Part shown: positions 16,717 to 26,019 of the stretch, in pieces
Layout of the letters: each line of letters opens with the position of its first letter
Numbering within the stretch: the stretch's first letter is position 1
NCBI GenBank assembly: GCA_964607755.1
Contig: CAZSMC010000002.1
Coordinates: 62,001 to 126,000, forward strand
Length of the DNA: 64,000 nucleotides
Origin: CAZSMC01 sp964607755
GTDB taxonomy: Bacteria > Zhuqueibacterota > Zhuqueibacteria > Residuimicrobiales > Krinioviventaceae
Reading direction: 5' to 3'
The notes under the pieces: generated by a model
What the model was told of the DNA's origin: nothing
The model's database searches: none
Seen by the model: the letters and a program-made list of their open reading frames with translations, nothing else
Position numbers and translations under genes: made by a program

Positions 16717-17808
16717 ATGAGACGCTTTTTAACATTTCTGATTTTGACGATTTTTTTAACCGGATTAATATCCGCGGCCGATTTTGAGATTACCATCGAT
16801 GCGGAAAAAGATGAATTCTATAACACATTAACTGGACCCGATGACGGCTGGATTTTTATGTCCCATGAAGCATGGAATAATAATGGCAGACCGGAGAGCG
16901 ATGCGGACTATTCCGCCAATTTCTGGGCGTGTTGGGATGATACATTCTTTTATTGCTACGAAGAAGTCATGGATGACACAGTTAATCTTAATAACGCCAC
17001 AAACTGGGCAAATGATTGTCTGGAATTAAAATTCGATCCGGATCCCTTGGCCATGGAACCGGTCACTGGATCTGGTGTTTTTGCTCTTCGTCTAACAGCA
17101 TTGGATAGCCAAGATGTCTCGTCAGATGTCTGGTCAGGTGTAGATAATCTCTATCCTGAAGGAAATCCATACGCCCTAACGAACAATCCCGATTATTACG
17201 CCCGCAGATTGACAGATGTGGGTTATGTGGTCGAGTGCAAAGTCCCATGGGCTGATATTTACTTTGAAGAAGATGCACGCGGACCTGTGATTGCAGCCGA
17301 AGGTGAAATTTTCGGTATGGGCATTATGAATCATGATAATGATTCAGATGGCAGAGACGGCTCCATTGAATGGGCAGCCGTGCGATTAGACCAGGTGTGG
17401 AATGATGTGACTTTGCATGGCATGGTTACGTTCCTGCCTGACCACAAATTGCAATTCAAGGCAGAAAATTTCATCACCGGTGTGGTCAATGATACAACGG
17501 ATTACACGCCCACCGCAGTTGAAACCACATCCCCGACCGTACCATCAGAATATCAGCTCAGTCAGAACTACCCGAATCCGTTTAACCCGACAACTCATAT
17601 TAATTACACGTGTCCGGTGGCTTCGTATGTCACTCTGCGTGTGTTTGATGTGGCAGGTCACGAAATCGCTACACTCGTTGACGGTATGCAGTCACCGGGG
17701 CATCATAAAGTGACTTTTGATGGGGCCGATCTCGGCAGCGGCGTCTATTTCTATCGATTAAGGGCGAACGAACAAACACTCACAAGGAAAATGATGCTGG
17801 TCAAGTAA
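16717..17808 (+). CDS. Exported CBM9-like domain protein with type IX-type sorting tail
   Basis: Secreted protein of 363 residues. The ATG at 16717 is chosen because CGGAGG lies eight bases upstream and a signal peptide follows (RRFLTFLILTIFLTGLISA); an ATG at 16645 adds an unlikely leader. Residues about 22-250 look like a family 9 carbohydrate-binding/sugar-binding sandwich (FWACWDDTFFYCYEEVMDD, then DCLELKFDPDP), as found in xylanase accessory domains. The C-terminus (about 285-363) is a FlgD-like domain starting SQNYPNPFNPTTHINY and ending in a basic RKMMLVK, the signal for type IX secretion and surface anchoring. It follows the sugar island and could bind the glycan outside the cell. Confidence 0.85.
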   Translation: MRRFLTFLILTIFLTGLISAADFEITIDAEKDEFYNTLTGPDDGWIFMSHEAWNNNGRPESDADYSANFWACWDDTFFYCYEEVMDDTVNLNNATNWANDCLELKFDPDPLAMEPVTGSGVFALRLTALDSQDVSSDVWSGVDNLYPEGNPYALTNNPDYYARRLTDVGYVVECKVPWADIYFEEDARGPVIAAEGEIFGMGIMNHDNDSDGRDGSIEWAAVRLDQVWNDVTLHGMVTFLPDHKLQFKAENFITGVVNDTTDYTPTAVETTSPTVPSEYQLSQNYPNPFNPTTHINYTCPVASYVTLRVFDVAGHEIATLVDGMQSPGHHKVTFDGADLGSGVYFYRLRANEQTLTRKMMLVK

Positions 17809-17815
17809 TTTTGGC

Positions 17816-17855
17816 AATTTGTCGTACACCTTTCAGGTGTGCGACAAATTTTATC
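17816..17855 (+). terminator. Rho-independent terminator after the CBM9-like gene
   Basis: A 15-base-pair stem (17816-17830 with 17836-17850, one G-T pair) around a TTTCA loop, followed by TTTAT. It lies eight bases after the stop codon at 17808. Confidence 0.9.
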
Positions 17856-18224
17856 TCATTCCTCTAAAATATTTTTCACATTGAAATAATTTCTATTTCC
17901 CAATCCGGACAAACCGAAAAAGTTTGAAATCTTTTGCCAAACAAATTGTCTGGCGCTATTGAGTTTTAATATCGGGGTGTTTTGCCCCGCGGGATATTTT
18001 ACCCCGGATTTTCTTCTATCCCGCCTTCCAGAATATTAATCCCGGTGTTATTTTCTATTTTATAATTCTTTGAATTATTTAGCTTTATGTCATTTCTTAT
18101 ATTTGTTTTTAATCCCCAAATAATGGCATATTATTTGAGTGAGCTCTGGCTGTAAAAGAGAGTGTTCTTTAAATCGCATCCGAGGGGTAAAGGGCTTTGA
18201 ATCGATATTTATATGGAGGCTACA
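17856..18224. other. Intergenic region, no gene seen
   Basis: 370 bases between a terminator and the broken exported-protein gene. It is AT-rich with several short CCCGG/CCCCGG stretches (about 17974-18045). A GGAGG at 18215-18219 is the ribosome binding site of the next gene. No promoter could be assigned with confidence. Confidence 0.5.
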
Positions 18225-19048
18225 ATGTTTTATTCGATGAAAGCAAAATCCTTTACTCTGCTCGCAATTACTTTAGGGGCATTATTTCTTCTAACCAATG
18301 CATCTGTGATGGCGCAAGGCGAATCCAATTACGGTTATGGCATCACAATTGATGGTGATATTTCTGATTGGGATTTATCCGCAGATTATTTTGCCGACCT
18401 TTATCAATCCGGTTAGGTGAAACAGTCGATGGCGATTATGTTAGCGCTTACAGCAATAATGCCGAGGTTCACGATCAAAAAATTGTCATTCGTTGGGAGA
18501 CATACTCTGAGGTAAACACGGCAGGTTATAATATCTATCGCAGTTTATCGAAAAGTGGTGAATACACAAAAATCAATGATAATTTGATTTTAACATCACC
18601 TGAGAAAGCAGGTGAGGTCAAGAAATACGAATATACAGATAACGTTGATTTTTCGGGATCTGTTTACTATAAAATAGAGGACGTAACCATGGACGGCAAG
18701 GGCACATTACACGGACCGATAGCAGTGAACAGGATTATGAGTGGTGTGAACACGGAATTAGAAATACGGAATGAATTTCGTCTGTATGCAAACTATCCAA
18801 ATCCATTCAATCCGAAAACCACGATTAAATATTCGTTACCCCAAAATACTTACGTCACATTGACTGTTTATGATATACTCGGCAAAACCATCCGCACAAT
18901 TTTTTCGGACACACAAACAGCAGGTACGCATTCGATTACCTGGGACGGACGCGACGAATCGGGACTTCCGGCGGCAAGCGGTATTTACTTTTACAGAATG
19001 ACTACTCAAGATTACCAGGCAGTCGGACGAATGGTTCTGGCCCGCTAA
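18225..19048 (+). pseudogene. Broken exported protein with sorting tail (frameshift and probable internal deletion)
   Basis: The first frame (18225-18416) has a ribosome binding site (GGAGG), a signal peptide ending ASVMAQG and the start of a DGDISDWDLSADYF domain of the CBM9/dockerin-neighbour type, then stops. A second frame, overlapping from about 18400, runs to 19048 with a fibronectin-type fragment (VIRWETYSEVNTAGYNIYRS) and a full FlgD-like sorting tail (ANYPNPFNPKTTIKY ... GRMVLAR). Together they make one exported protein of the same class as 16717-17808 with most of its middle domain missing and the frame shifted. Either a decayed gene or an assembly/sequencing error at about 18400-18420. 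The second frame has no ribosome binding site or signal peptide of its own. Confidence 0.75.
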
Positions 19049-19051
19049 GGG

Positions 19052-19075
19052 AAAAGGGCGCTCAGGCGCCCTTTT
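19052..19075. terminator. Bidirectional terminator between convergent genes
   Basis: Ten-base stem AAAAGGGCGC (19052-19061) with GCGCCCTTTT (19066-19075) and a TCAG loop. The A/T flanks give a T-run on both strands, serving the + gene ending at 19048 and the - gene ending at 19074. Confidence 0.9.
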
Positions 19076-22000
19076 ATTTTACGAGTGCACATTTTTTCAT
19101 CGCACTGAAATCTCCTGCCCTGAGCCGGTAGAAATAAAGTCCGGTAGACATGTTTTCGCCGTTGTCATTTTGCCCGTTCCATTCAACGGTATGCATCCCG
19201 GCCTCTTTTATGACGTTAACCAGTGTTGTAATTTTATGTCCCAACAGATTATAAATTTCAATTTTTACATGCATAGATTTTGGCAGTGAATATTGAATGA
19301 TAGTCGAGTTATTGAACGGATTGGGGTAATTGTCGTGCAACGCAAAGTTTTTTGGCAGTTCCTGTTGATCTTTCTGTTCCACAGCCGTGGTATACGGCAA
19401 GATTTTGACATCGTCCACAAACCAGCCGGGCCCGTTGCCAGATTCATCACTGACAAGCCGGAAGCGCAACAGCACAGATTCGTTGCCGGCACCAGTAAAA
19501 GCATCCAACGAACACTGATATTCCTTGTACGTCGATTGGCCGCCGGTAAACGAATCACTGATTCGTTGCCAGGTTTTACCGTTATCCCGGCTCGCCTCGA
19601 CAAATGCTGAATCGCCTGGTAGCAATCCATAAAAGTGATAAAACGATAAAGTCGCTTCGGACAGACCGGATAAATCAAGACCTCGCTCGAGCTGCACACT
19701 CACATTTGCGTTATCAGGATAATTGACACCCTGCCCCGGGCTTTCATGCAGGGCATATTTTCCCGAGTAAGGCCGGAACGTATCCCGCCCCCATGGCGAC
19801 TCGTTGAGATTCCAGCATAGCGGTTCGTTTTCGAAATCCTCAAAACCCAGTTTGATAGAAAAAATGTCAGAGTATCCGGTCAATTTTTTGGCTGATAGAT
19901 CTTTGACGCTGAATTGATAGTTGAGACTGTCACCGAACGAATGTTGACTGTTCATAAATTGTCCGAATTCACCGGCGCCGAGATAGTCCATAACAAGACT
20001 GTCATGAGGTTGTCCCGATTTCCAAAAGTGTAAATAGCCAGAAGTGGTATCAATACCGGATGCGTCTGAGGCAAGCATTTTCAGAAACGGTTTGGCAAAA
20101 AGCGTTTTCTCAACTTGCGTTATGCCGTCCACCCATGGTGCAGTATATTTGACCTCAAATTGGCGAAATGTGGGCTGAGAATAAAATCCATCCTCAGATT
20201 CTACAAGCACAGTGTAACACACAGTCGTGCCAAAATCCTGAGCCGGGATGGAAGCTACATAAATTGAATCGGATTCCTGTGTCATTGGCACAGCAGTAAA
20301 ATAGGACTCGTTTAAAGTGCGATAGAACAATCGGACACTGTCAATAGCTTTTTCTGTTTCAACATGTGCCTTGACCGGGAAATCGGATTCCGTTTGTTCT
20401 GAGCCAGAAATATCTGTAAATGTCACATTCAGGCCGGTAAAAAAGTTAAGAATACGTTCCATGACCACAGCCCTTGCCTGCTCTTGAGAAATGGCCTCAA
20501 TGCCGCCAAAGCTGAAATAGACCAGTTGATAATCCCCGTCATATCTGACAGCGGCAGAAGCGCCATCCGGGTAATTAAAAATACTGGTGCTCCCATTATG
20601 CGGAATGATAACATCAGGAGATTGATCAGAGTTGGAATGGCCAGGTTCAAAGACAGCAAACTCTAAATCCTGTCCGATTGGATCATTCTGCTGTCCTGTT
20701 ACAAAGGAAAACGGGGATTTATTATCGGCGTAAATGGCACGCAAGTTGCCCTCATAAAAGACTTTGGAAGCACCGCGGGAAATGATATATTCATTGTAAT
20801 TGGTTATTTGTCCGTTTTGCGGGTCGTTCAAATCCCATCCGATATCTTGCCCGGCAATGAACAATTTCCCGCCGTTGGCAAGGTAACTCTGCAGCAACTT
20901 TCTGTCGTCTTCATTTAGAGTTGGCAGCTCTTTTTCACAAGACCAAATGACAATGGGATAATTCTTTATTTTTGCAGTTTCCACAGGGCCTTGCTCTAAC
21001 CGGTTCCAAATGTCGTACGGCATGCCGATGGAATCGAGCACGCTAAAGTAGTGTTCTTCAACGTGTCGCGGGCCGTCGTCATCAACAAACAACACCTGGG
21101 CGTTTATGGCAATCTGGAATTGAATCTGCTGTCGGTAACCATTGCCGTCTGTCAGTTCGAGTGTAAAAGGCAGATTATGCGGAAAGGTTCGCTCATCGAC
21201 TTTAATTCGAAAAGGCTGGTGATTATTTTCCATAAAATTAAAACCTGGCGTTGACAACCCCAAAATAGATGGAAAATCAGTTTCGCTACTTAGAATTTCC
21301 ACTGTCGGATCTGTTGTGCTCAATACCGCCCGGACATTTTTTGCATCATTCCATAAATTTTTTATTTTCAAAACAATGCTTACTGTTTCGCCGGGGTTGA
21401 GTTTGCCATCGCCATTACCGGTTATATCTACAACAGTCACCCGGTCTATTGAAAATTCTGGCTGTGACTTAAAATTTTGTTGAACACTTTTCAAGGCATT
21501 GACCCGGCCTTTTTTACCGAGCATTCCCTTATAATCCGGATTCATGCCGTCAATATCATCCGCCGTATCGACAACATGCATCATTACCTTGGCCGCGGAC
21601 CAGTCCGGGTGTACTGCCCGGACAAGTCCGCACACACCCGCCACGATAGGCGCTGAAAGGGATGTGCCCTGGTTTTGGGTATAAAAATCATCTGGGATTG
21701 TTGTAATAATGCCCGGACGACCGCCACTTAGATTGCCGCCAGGGGCAGATATATCGATCCATTCTCCGTAATTCGAGTAAACTGCTTTATTATCGCGATC
21801 ATCCACAGCCGCGACTGACAGCACAAAGGGCGCAGAATCCGGCAGATAAGCCTGAGAGTCGTTCGAATTTCCTGACGCTTTAACAACCACTACATTGTTT
21901 TCAAACGCATATCGCATCACATCTGTTGTTACCCTGTCATTGACTGGCAGTCCCCAACTTGCGTTAATTATCGAGGCACCATTTTCAACAGCATACTTTA

Positions 22001-22841
22001 TTGCCTTATTCGCTGCTAACGAAATAATGCTGCCGGTGCCCTGTTTATTTTTATAGCCTGCTCGCAATGGCATAATCTCACAGTTCCAACCAATACTGGC
22101 CACTCCGATGCCGTTATTTGTTACACCTGCAGCCAGACCTGCGACCATGGTACCGTGACCGTGGCCGTCATCCGGATCGTTATCTTCTTCTCTATCATCT
22201 TCGCCAGGAGCAGCATTAGCGGCCGACTCTACAAAATCCCAGCCATGAATGTCATCGACTTTGCCATTGCCGTCATTGTCGATGCCATCGAGTATTTCGG
22301 CCTCATTGGTCCATATATCATCTTGCAAATCTTCGTGATCGTAATCTACACCGGTATCGATAATGGCAATAACCACCGAACTATCGCCATGGGTAAGGTC
22401 CCATGCGGCCTCAGCCTTAATTTGCGGCAGATAATAAAGATCATCCCACAGTGGATCGTTCGGCACCTCGTACACGGTTTGAATGTAATTTGGCTGCGCG
22501 TATTCGACATTGTCATTCTGTGCAAATGCGCGCGCTGCTTCTACTGCATCATAATTTTCCGGCATCATTAGAACATGGAGCGAGGAAAGATCGGTTCTAT
22601 TGCTATCACCCGGCGGCTGCTGTTCAGGGAAAACTTTTTCCACACTTTTCACCGAATATTGCTGCAAAAGCGACTGTATGGCTGCCTGGCTTTTATGCAG
22701 AGAATGCGCCGGACCCTGCGATTTGAATTTAACAATGATCACACCAGGCTCGTATTTCAGATTCATATCTGCCTGGCCTGCTGCGTATAAACCCAGCGCG
22801 ATTGCGAAAATCAGTAACGCGATATTTCTAACATTGACCAC
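19074..22841 (-). CDS. Secreted subtilisin-family (S8) serine protease with sorting tail, 1255 aa
   Basis: Large exported protease. It starts with GTG, supported by AAAAGGAA seven bases upstream, and a signal peptide. Residues about 30-120 are an inhibitor-I9-like propeptide; the S8 domain (about 135-450) has the triad Asp162 (AIIDTGVD), His229 (GHGHGTMVAG) and Ser394 (NQGTSLSAP). Then come a beta-rich CARDB-like region (about 465-575), a DJ-1/ThuA-like Rossmann segment (about 580-815, LFVDDDGPRH ... GGKLFIAGQDIGWD), Ig-like segments, a MAM/jelly-roll-like domain (about 1000-1155) and a FlgD-like tail beginning DNYPNPFNNSTIIQY. The propeptide and intact triad argue for activity. It lies 13 bases after the GWxTD gene and is probably co-transcribed with it. 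Predicted extracellular or surface-bound. Confidence 0.93.
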   Translation of the reverse strand: MVNVRNIALLIFAIALGLYAAGQADMNLKYEPGVIIVKFKSQGPAHSLHKSQAAIQSLLQQYSVKSVEKVFPEQQPPGDSNRTDLSSLHVLMMPENYDAVEAARAFAQNDNVEYAQPNYIQTVYEVPNDPLWDDLYYLPQIKAEAAWDLTHGDSSVVIAIIDTGVDYDHEDLQDDIWTNEAEILDGIDNDGNGKVDDIHGWDFVESAANAAPGEDDREEDNDPDDGHGHGTMVAGLAAGVTNNGIGVASIGWNCEIMPLRAGYKNKQGTGSIISLAANKAIKYAVENGASIINASWGLPVNDRVTTDVMRYAFENNVVVVKASGNSNDSQAYLPDSAPFVLSVAAVDDRDNKAVYSNYGEWIDISAPGGNLSGGRPGIITTIPDDFYTQNQGTSLSAPIVAGVCGLVRAVHPDWSAAKVMMHVVDTADDIDGMNPDYKGMLGKKGRVNALKSVQQNFKSQPEFSIDRVTVVDITGNGDGKLNPGETVSIVLKIKNLWNDAKNVRAVLSTTDPTVEILSSETDFPSILGLSTPGFNFMENNHQPFRIKVDERTFPHNLPFTLELTDGNGYRQQIQFQIAINAQVLFVDDDGPRHVEEHYFSVLDSIGMPYDIWNRLEQGPVETAKIKNYPIVIWSCEKELPTLNEDDRKLLQSYLANGGKLFIAGQDIGWDLNDPQNGQITNYNEYIISRGASKVFYEGNLRAIYADNKSPFSFVTGQQNDPIGQDLEFAVFEPGHSNSDQSPDVIIPHNGSTSIFNYPDGASAAVRYDGDYQLVYFSFGGIEAISQEQARAVVMERILNFFTGLNVTFTDISGSEQTESDFPVKAHVETEKAIDSVRLFYRTLNESYFTAVPMTQESDSIYVASIPAQDFGTTVCYTVLVESEDGFYSQPTFRQFEVKYTAPWVDGITQVEKTLFAKPFLKMLASDASGIDTTSGYLHFWKSGQPHDSLVMDYLGAGEFGQFMNSQHSFGDSLNYQFSVKDLSAKKLTGYSDIFSIKLGFEDFENEPLCWNLNESPWGRDTFRPYSGKYALHESPGQGVNYPDNANVSVQLERGLDLSGLSEATLSFYHFYGLLPGDSAFVEASRDNGKTWQRISDSFTGGQSTYKEYQCSLDAFTGAGNESVLLRFRLVSDESGNGPGWFVDDVKILPYTTAVEQKDQQELPKNFALHDNYPNPFNNSTIIQYSLPKSMHVKIEIYNLLGHKITTLVNVIKEAGMHTVEWNGQNDNGENMSTGLYFYRLRAGDFSAMKKCALVK

Positions 22842-22854
22842 AAAACTATTCCTT

Positions 22855-24231
22855 TTAATATGATCCTTTTCTGATAATATCCATATAATTTCTATTATGT
22901 ACTTCTCCGTTCAAATTGGAATGAATCAATTCGTAATTATTGAAACCTTCGAGCTCGGCAAAAACAAATACCACGCCGTTTTGCAGCTTGTGATAGCGCC
23001 ATTTTTCATACGGCACCAAATTGGGTTCATTAGGAAACTGGTCTCGCTCGTCCGGAGGGCCATAAACAATATAAACCCGTCCCCGGTCTGTTTTCCAGCC
23101 AGGAATGGTGAAAGCCTTGAAATTTTTATTGGTAAATTGGACACGTTGTAAATACTCCTGCCGGAATTCGTTTATACCAGTTCCCGGTGTTGTATTATTC
23201 GCTTTCCAAAAATTATAAAGAAATGTGCGTTTTTCTTTCAAAGTTGATACATTCTTCCAGGATTCTTTTGCTTCAGCGTTTAACAGATAAAAAATATACT
23301 CAAACTCTTCTGCTGCCAGAGAGGAATCCATTCGCGCGAAAGCGCTTTTATTAAAATCCTCAGCCATCGAATCGAGCTGCTGCTGTTCTTCGGTCTGAAA
23401 CACATAAAATTCTTTTGATTCGTCGGCTAAAACTTTGCTATCTTGTTTAATCTCAACCCGTAAATTATACACTCCGGACTGTAAACGTCCAACATTAAGC
23501 ATCCCGTATTCCACCTGAGGATGCACAGCTTTATCCCGAGTGATTTGTTTTGGTTCAATGTCCGGCACAATAGAATCCTGCCGGTCGGTGATATAGTACT
23601 GTAGCAAATAATTCTCCATATTATCAAGTTCGTCAGGTAAATTGTAAATTTCCGTATAGAAAAACAGCATGGGTACTTTTCGGCCATAAATAAGAGCAGG
23701 ATTTGGCGTCACCACAAGGGTATTTTTATAAAAAGGTGAATCCGTGTTTCCCTGTGCTCGCTGGATGGATGATGCGCATTCCACATCGCTAAACATCACC
23801 TCTGTGGTTGCATCTTCGACGGTAAGGTCAAAAAGCACGGTATCTGTGTTTGTTTTTTCGTTCAAATCTTGAACTATGAATTTACAGCCGTATTGACCTG
23901 GTACAATATCAAACGATACCTGGTCAACGATAATATCGCTCGTTTTAATAAAAGACGTATCGCCAATTGTCTGTTGATTTTTCCAGGCAACATTTTTATA
24001 CAGCGTGTCATCCTGAAATATTTCAAGGTGTGCGAGCAGCAAAGATTGGAACTCGTTCTCTTTTTCAATATATGTTATTTCAGACTGGTTAAAGCTGTAA
24101 TACAATTCCATCCACGGCATATCTTCCGGACCACGAAAAACTGCCCAATCTACACTGCTGCGGATATTTTTTGACAAAAGTGGTGAAACTCCCGTCAGTA
24201 AGAGTAATAAAGCGATGAAATATCTCTTCAT
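22855..24231 (-). CDS. GWxTD-domain exported protein
   Basis: 458-residue exported protein of the GWxTD family (function unknown), which is largely restricted to Calditrichota/KSB1, Gemmatimonadota, Fibrobacterota and neighbours. A signal peptide (YFIALLLLLTGVSPLLS) is followed by beta-rich sequence to about residue 300. The C-terminal third has the family core: FLYNFWKANNTTPGTGINEF, then PGWKTDRGRVYIVYGPPDE, matching the name-giving GWxTDRGRVYIxYGxPD pattern, and a final WxY-type strand (YEKWRYHKL). It is the first gene of a two-gene unit with the subtilase, which suggests that the two act together outside the inner membrane. Confidence 0.92.
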   Translation of the reverse strand: MKRYFIALLLLLTGVSPLLSKNIRSSVDWAVFRGPEDMPWMELYYSFNQSEITYIEKENEFQSLLLAHLEIFQDDTLYKNVAWKNQQTIGDTSFIKTSDIIVDQVSFDIVPGQYGCKFIVQDLNEKTNTDTVLFDLTVEDATTEVMFSDVECASSIQRAQGNTDSPFYKNTLVVTPNPALIYGRKVPMLFFYTEIYNLPDELDNMENYLLQYYITDRQDSIVPDIEPKQITRDKAVHPQVEYGMLNVGRLQSGVYNLRVEIKQDSKVLADESKEFYVFQTEEQQQLDSMAEDFNKSAFARMDSSLAAEEFEYIFYLLNAEAKESWKNVSTLKEKRTFLYNFWKANNTTPGTGINEFRQEYLQRVQFTNKNFKAFTIPGWKTDRGRVYIVYGPPDERDQFPNEPNLVPYEKWRYHKLQNGVVFVFAELEGFNNYELIHSNLNGEVHNRNYMDIIRKGSY

Positions 24232-24541
24232 TTTAAAACCTCATTTTTGATGAAAAGATTGTGGTAACGTGCTCTATGTTTTTTGCGAATATAATTCGAA
24301 AATAAATTATATATTTTCAACGTCATTTACAAGGTTATAGTTTTCGTTTTTTTTTAGCGTTTTCTATTTTAATTTTTCTCTTCCATGCATTCTCATACCT
24401 AACTCGGATAAACCGAAACCAAAGAGTTTTTGAAATTTTTTGCAAATGCGGTCAAAAGTTAATATAATCTATTACCAATAATTAGAAAAACATAACGCAA
24501 AGGTCGCCGAGGGCGCAGAGAAAAAGAGAAAAATTGATATT
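24232..24541. other. Intergenic region upstream of the GWxTD gene
   Basis: 310 AT-rich bases that should hold the promoter of the GWxTD-subtilase unit on the - strand. At about 24491-24530 it contains a AACGCAAAGGTCGCCGAGGGCGCAGAG stretch, half of the ACCGC/CGCAAAG repeat type also seen at 6982-7115 (given here only as pieces; both are degenerate). No gene is visible. Confidence 0.45.
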
Positions 24542-24780
24542 ATGTATGAGAATGAAATTTCAAAGATAATAATTGGGGCTGTCCCGATTCTATCGGGAAA
24601 ATTCATCGTATTTTAGATCCAGGGCTTTTAAAATCAGTATATGAAGATGCTCTTTGTCATGAACTGCATAAAAGGGGAATTCGATTTACCAGACAACAGA
24701 GTGTTCCGATTCCTTATAAAGGGATCAAACTTAACGGATTTACGTTTAGATTTATTAGTGGAAGATAAAGTCATTTTTAC
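24542..24780 (+). pseudogene. Decayed GxxExxY-family gene
   Basis: Three reading-frame pieces together read as the small GxxExxY protein (normally about 125 residues): YENEISKIIIGAV in one frame, HRILDPGLLKSVYEDALCHEL ... YKGIKLNG in a second, and LRLDLLVEDKVI in a third. The first switch coincides with a 17-base perfect hairpin, TCCCGAT-TCT-ATCGGGA (24582-24598), that looks inserted where the family has AIEV. The second is near 24738. The C-terminal third is missing. Not functional. Confidence 0.8.
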
Positions 24781-24842
24781 TGAGGTTTTCACACCGTCTG
24801 AGGATTGGCGAATCGATATTACAGGCATTTCCTGGTGCGCAT

Positions 24843-24878
24843 AAAAAAAGGGCTGACCCGAATGGGACCAGCCCTTTT
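24843..24878 (-). terminator. Terminator of the PorV-like gene
   Basis: AAAAGGGCTG (24846-24855) pairs with CAGCCCTTTT (24869-24878) around a 13-base loop; on the - strand the stem is followed by seven T. It lies 20 bases past the stop of the gene ending at 24898. Confidence 0.85.
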
Positions 24879-24897
24879 GATTCAAATGTTCATCTCT

Positions 24898-25962
24898 TTA
24901 AAATCCGAATGTAAATCCAAACCATTGCGTATCGCTAAAGAATTCGGTGGTTTGATAGGCATAGTCGAATTTCAGATCAACGCCGCCTGTTGCCAACTTG
25001 AAACCGGCACCAAAGGCAGGCCCAAAGAGATAATCTTCGCTCTGAGTAACAAAGCCATCAGATTCATCAGTTACACCTTGCTTGTAAGCCAGTGAATAGG
25101 AGCCGCGCAGAAAGAACATATCTTTGAATGAATATTCGGCGCCAATGATGTACTGATCAAAAGCGGAAGAATTATTCACAAATGTTCCTGACAGATCCAC
25201 TGCATTGTCGGCGAAATCGAGTCCATAGCCGACACCGATCTTTAATTGAGTTGGCAGATCGAAATCCATTGGAATCATGGAAAATGATCCCTCAGTGGAA
25301 CCGGCTTCTGTTCCTGGCAATTGAGTCGTGTACTCAAGGTCAGAGCCCTCGAATTTCATGCTGGTTCCGAAATTAGCCAGAACGACGCCAAGCCTGAGAC
25401 CGGTTGCATCGTTGATATACTGCAAACCGAGGTCTGCGCCAAAACCTGTGGCACTAACTGACATGATCTTTTCAGAAACAACTTTGGCATTCACACCGAA
25501 ATGGATACGGTCAGTGAATTTCCGGCTAAAGTGAAGTCCCATGGTGATATAACTGGGTGAAAACACAGAACCGGTTCCATCCGGATTATCAACCGTAGTT
25601 TCTTTGATATCACCAAATGAAAGGGCTTTGATATTCATACCGAAATTTCCGACTGCACCCAAATTCGTGAGGGCACCAAAATACGTGACATTAATATCAG
25701 CAAGATAATTCTGATAGGATAATACAGCTTCGGCCTGGCTGTCCATAACACTGGCGCCGGCGGGGTTCCAATAGACAGCGTCTATGCCTTGTACCATGGC
25801 GATATTAGAGCCGCTCAATGCTGTTGAACGGGCGCCTACGGGAATCAAAAGTTCCGAAGCTCCTGTGGTGCCTATTTGTTTTCCTGAGCCGGCCATTGCA
25901 GACGCACTCACCAGGAGCAGAACGCAGGCAATTACGAAAAAACTTAATGTTCTATACTTCAT
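24898..25962 (-). CDS. PorV/PorQ-family outer-membrane protein
   Basis: Predicted outer-membrane beta-barrel of the PorV/PorQ (UPF0164) type, 354 residues from the ATG at 25962 (GAAAGGAATCAGGT upstream). Signal peptide ends ASAMAGS. The N-terminal signature GASELLIPVGARSTALSGSNIAM ... VYWNPAGAS is that of PorV relatives, which in Bacteroidota shuttle type IX substrates to the attachment machinery. The rest alternates hydrophobic and polar residues and ends in WFGFTFGF, an aromatic-terminated barrel strand. It is the last of three - strand genes with the TonB receptor and a 1003-aa secreted protein, and is closed by a terminator. Whether it works in secretion or simply as a porin is open. Confidence 0.85.
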   Translation of the reverse strand: MKYRTLSFFVIACVLLLVSASAMAGSGKQIGTTGASELLIPVGARSTALSGSNIAMVQGIDAVYWNPAGASVMDSQAEAVLSYQNYLADINVTYFGALTNLGAVGNFGMNIKALSFGDIKETTVDNPDGTGSVFSPSYITMGLHFSRKFTDRIHFGVNAKVVSEKIMSVSATGFGADLGLQYINDATGLRLGVVLANFGTSMKFEGSDLEYTTQLPGTEAGSTEGSFSMIPMDFDLPTQLKIGVGYGLDFADNAVDLSGTFVNNSSAFDQYIIGAEYSFKDMFFLRGSYSLAYKQGVTDESDGFVTQSEDYLFGPAFGAGFKLATGGVDLKFDYAYQTTEFFSDTQWFGFTFGF

Positions 25963-26019
25963 ACCTGATTCCTTTCTGTTTATTTGCAACTCTTACCGTC
26001 TTTGTGGAATTAAACATGA

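Noticed and set aside
19293..24174. Several + strand ORFs of 60-138 codons opposite the subtilase and GWxTD genes
   Set aside because: They are antisense shadows of strongly conserved genes with no ribosome sites or recognisable domains.
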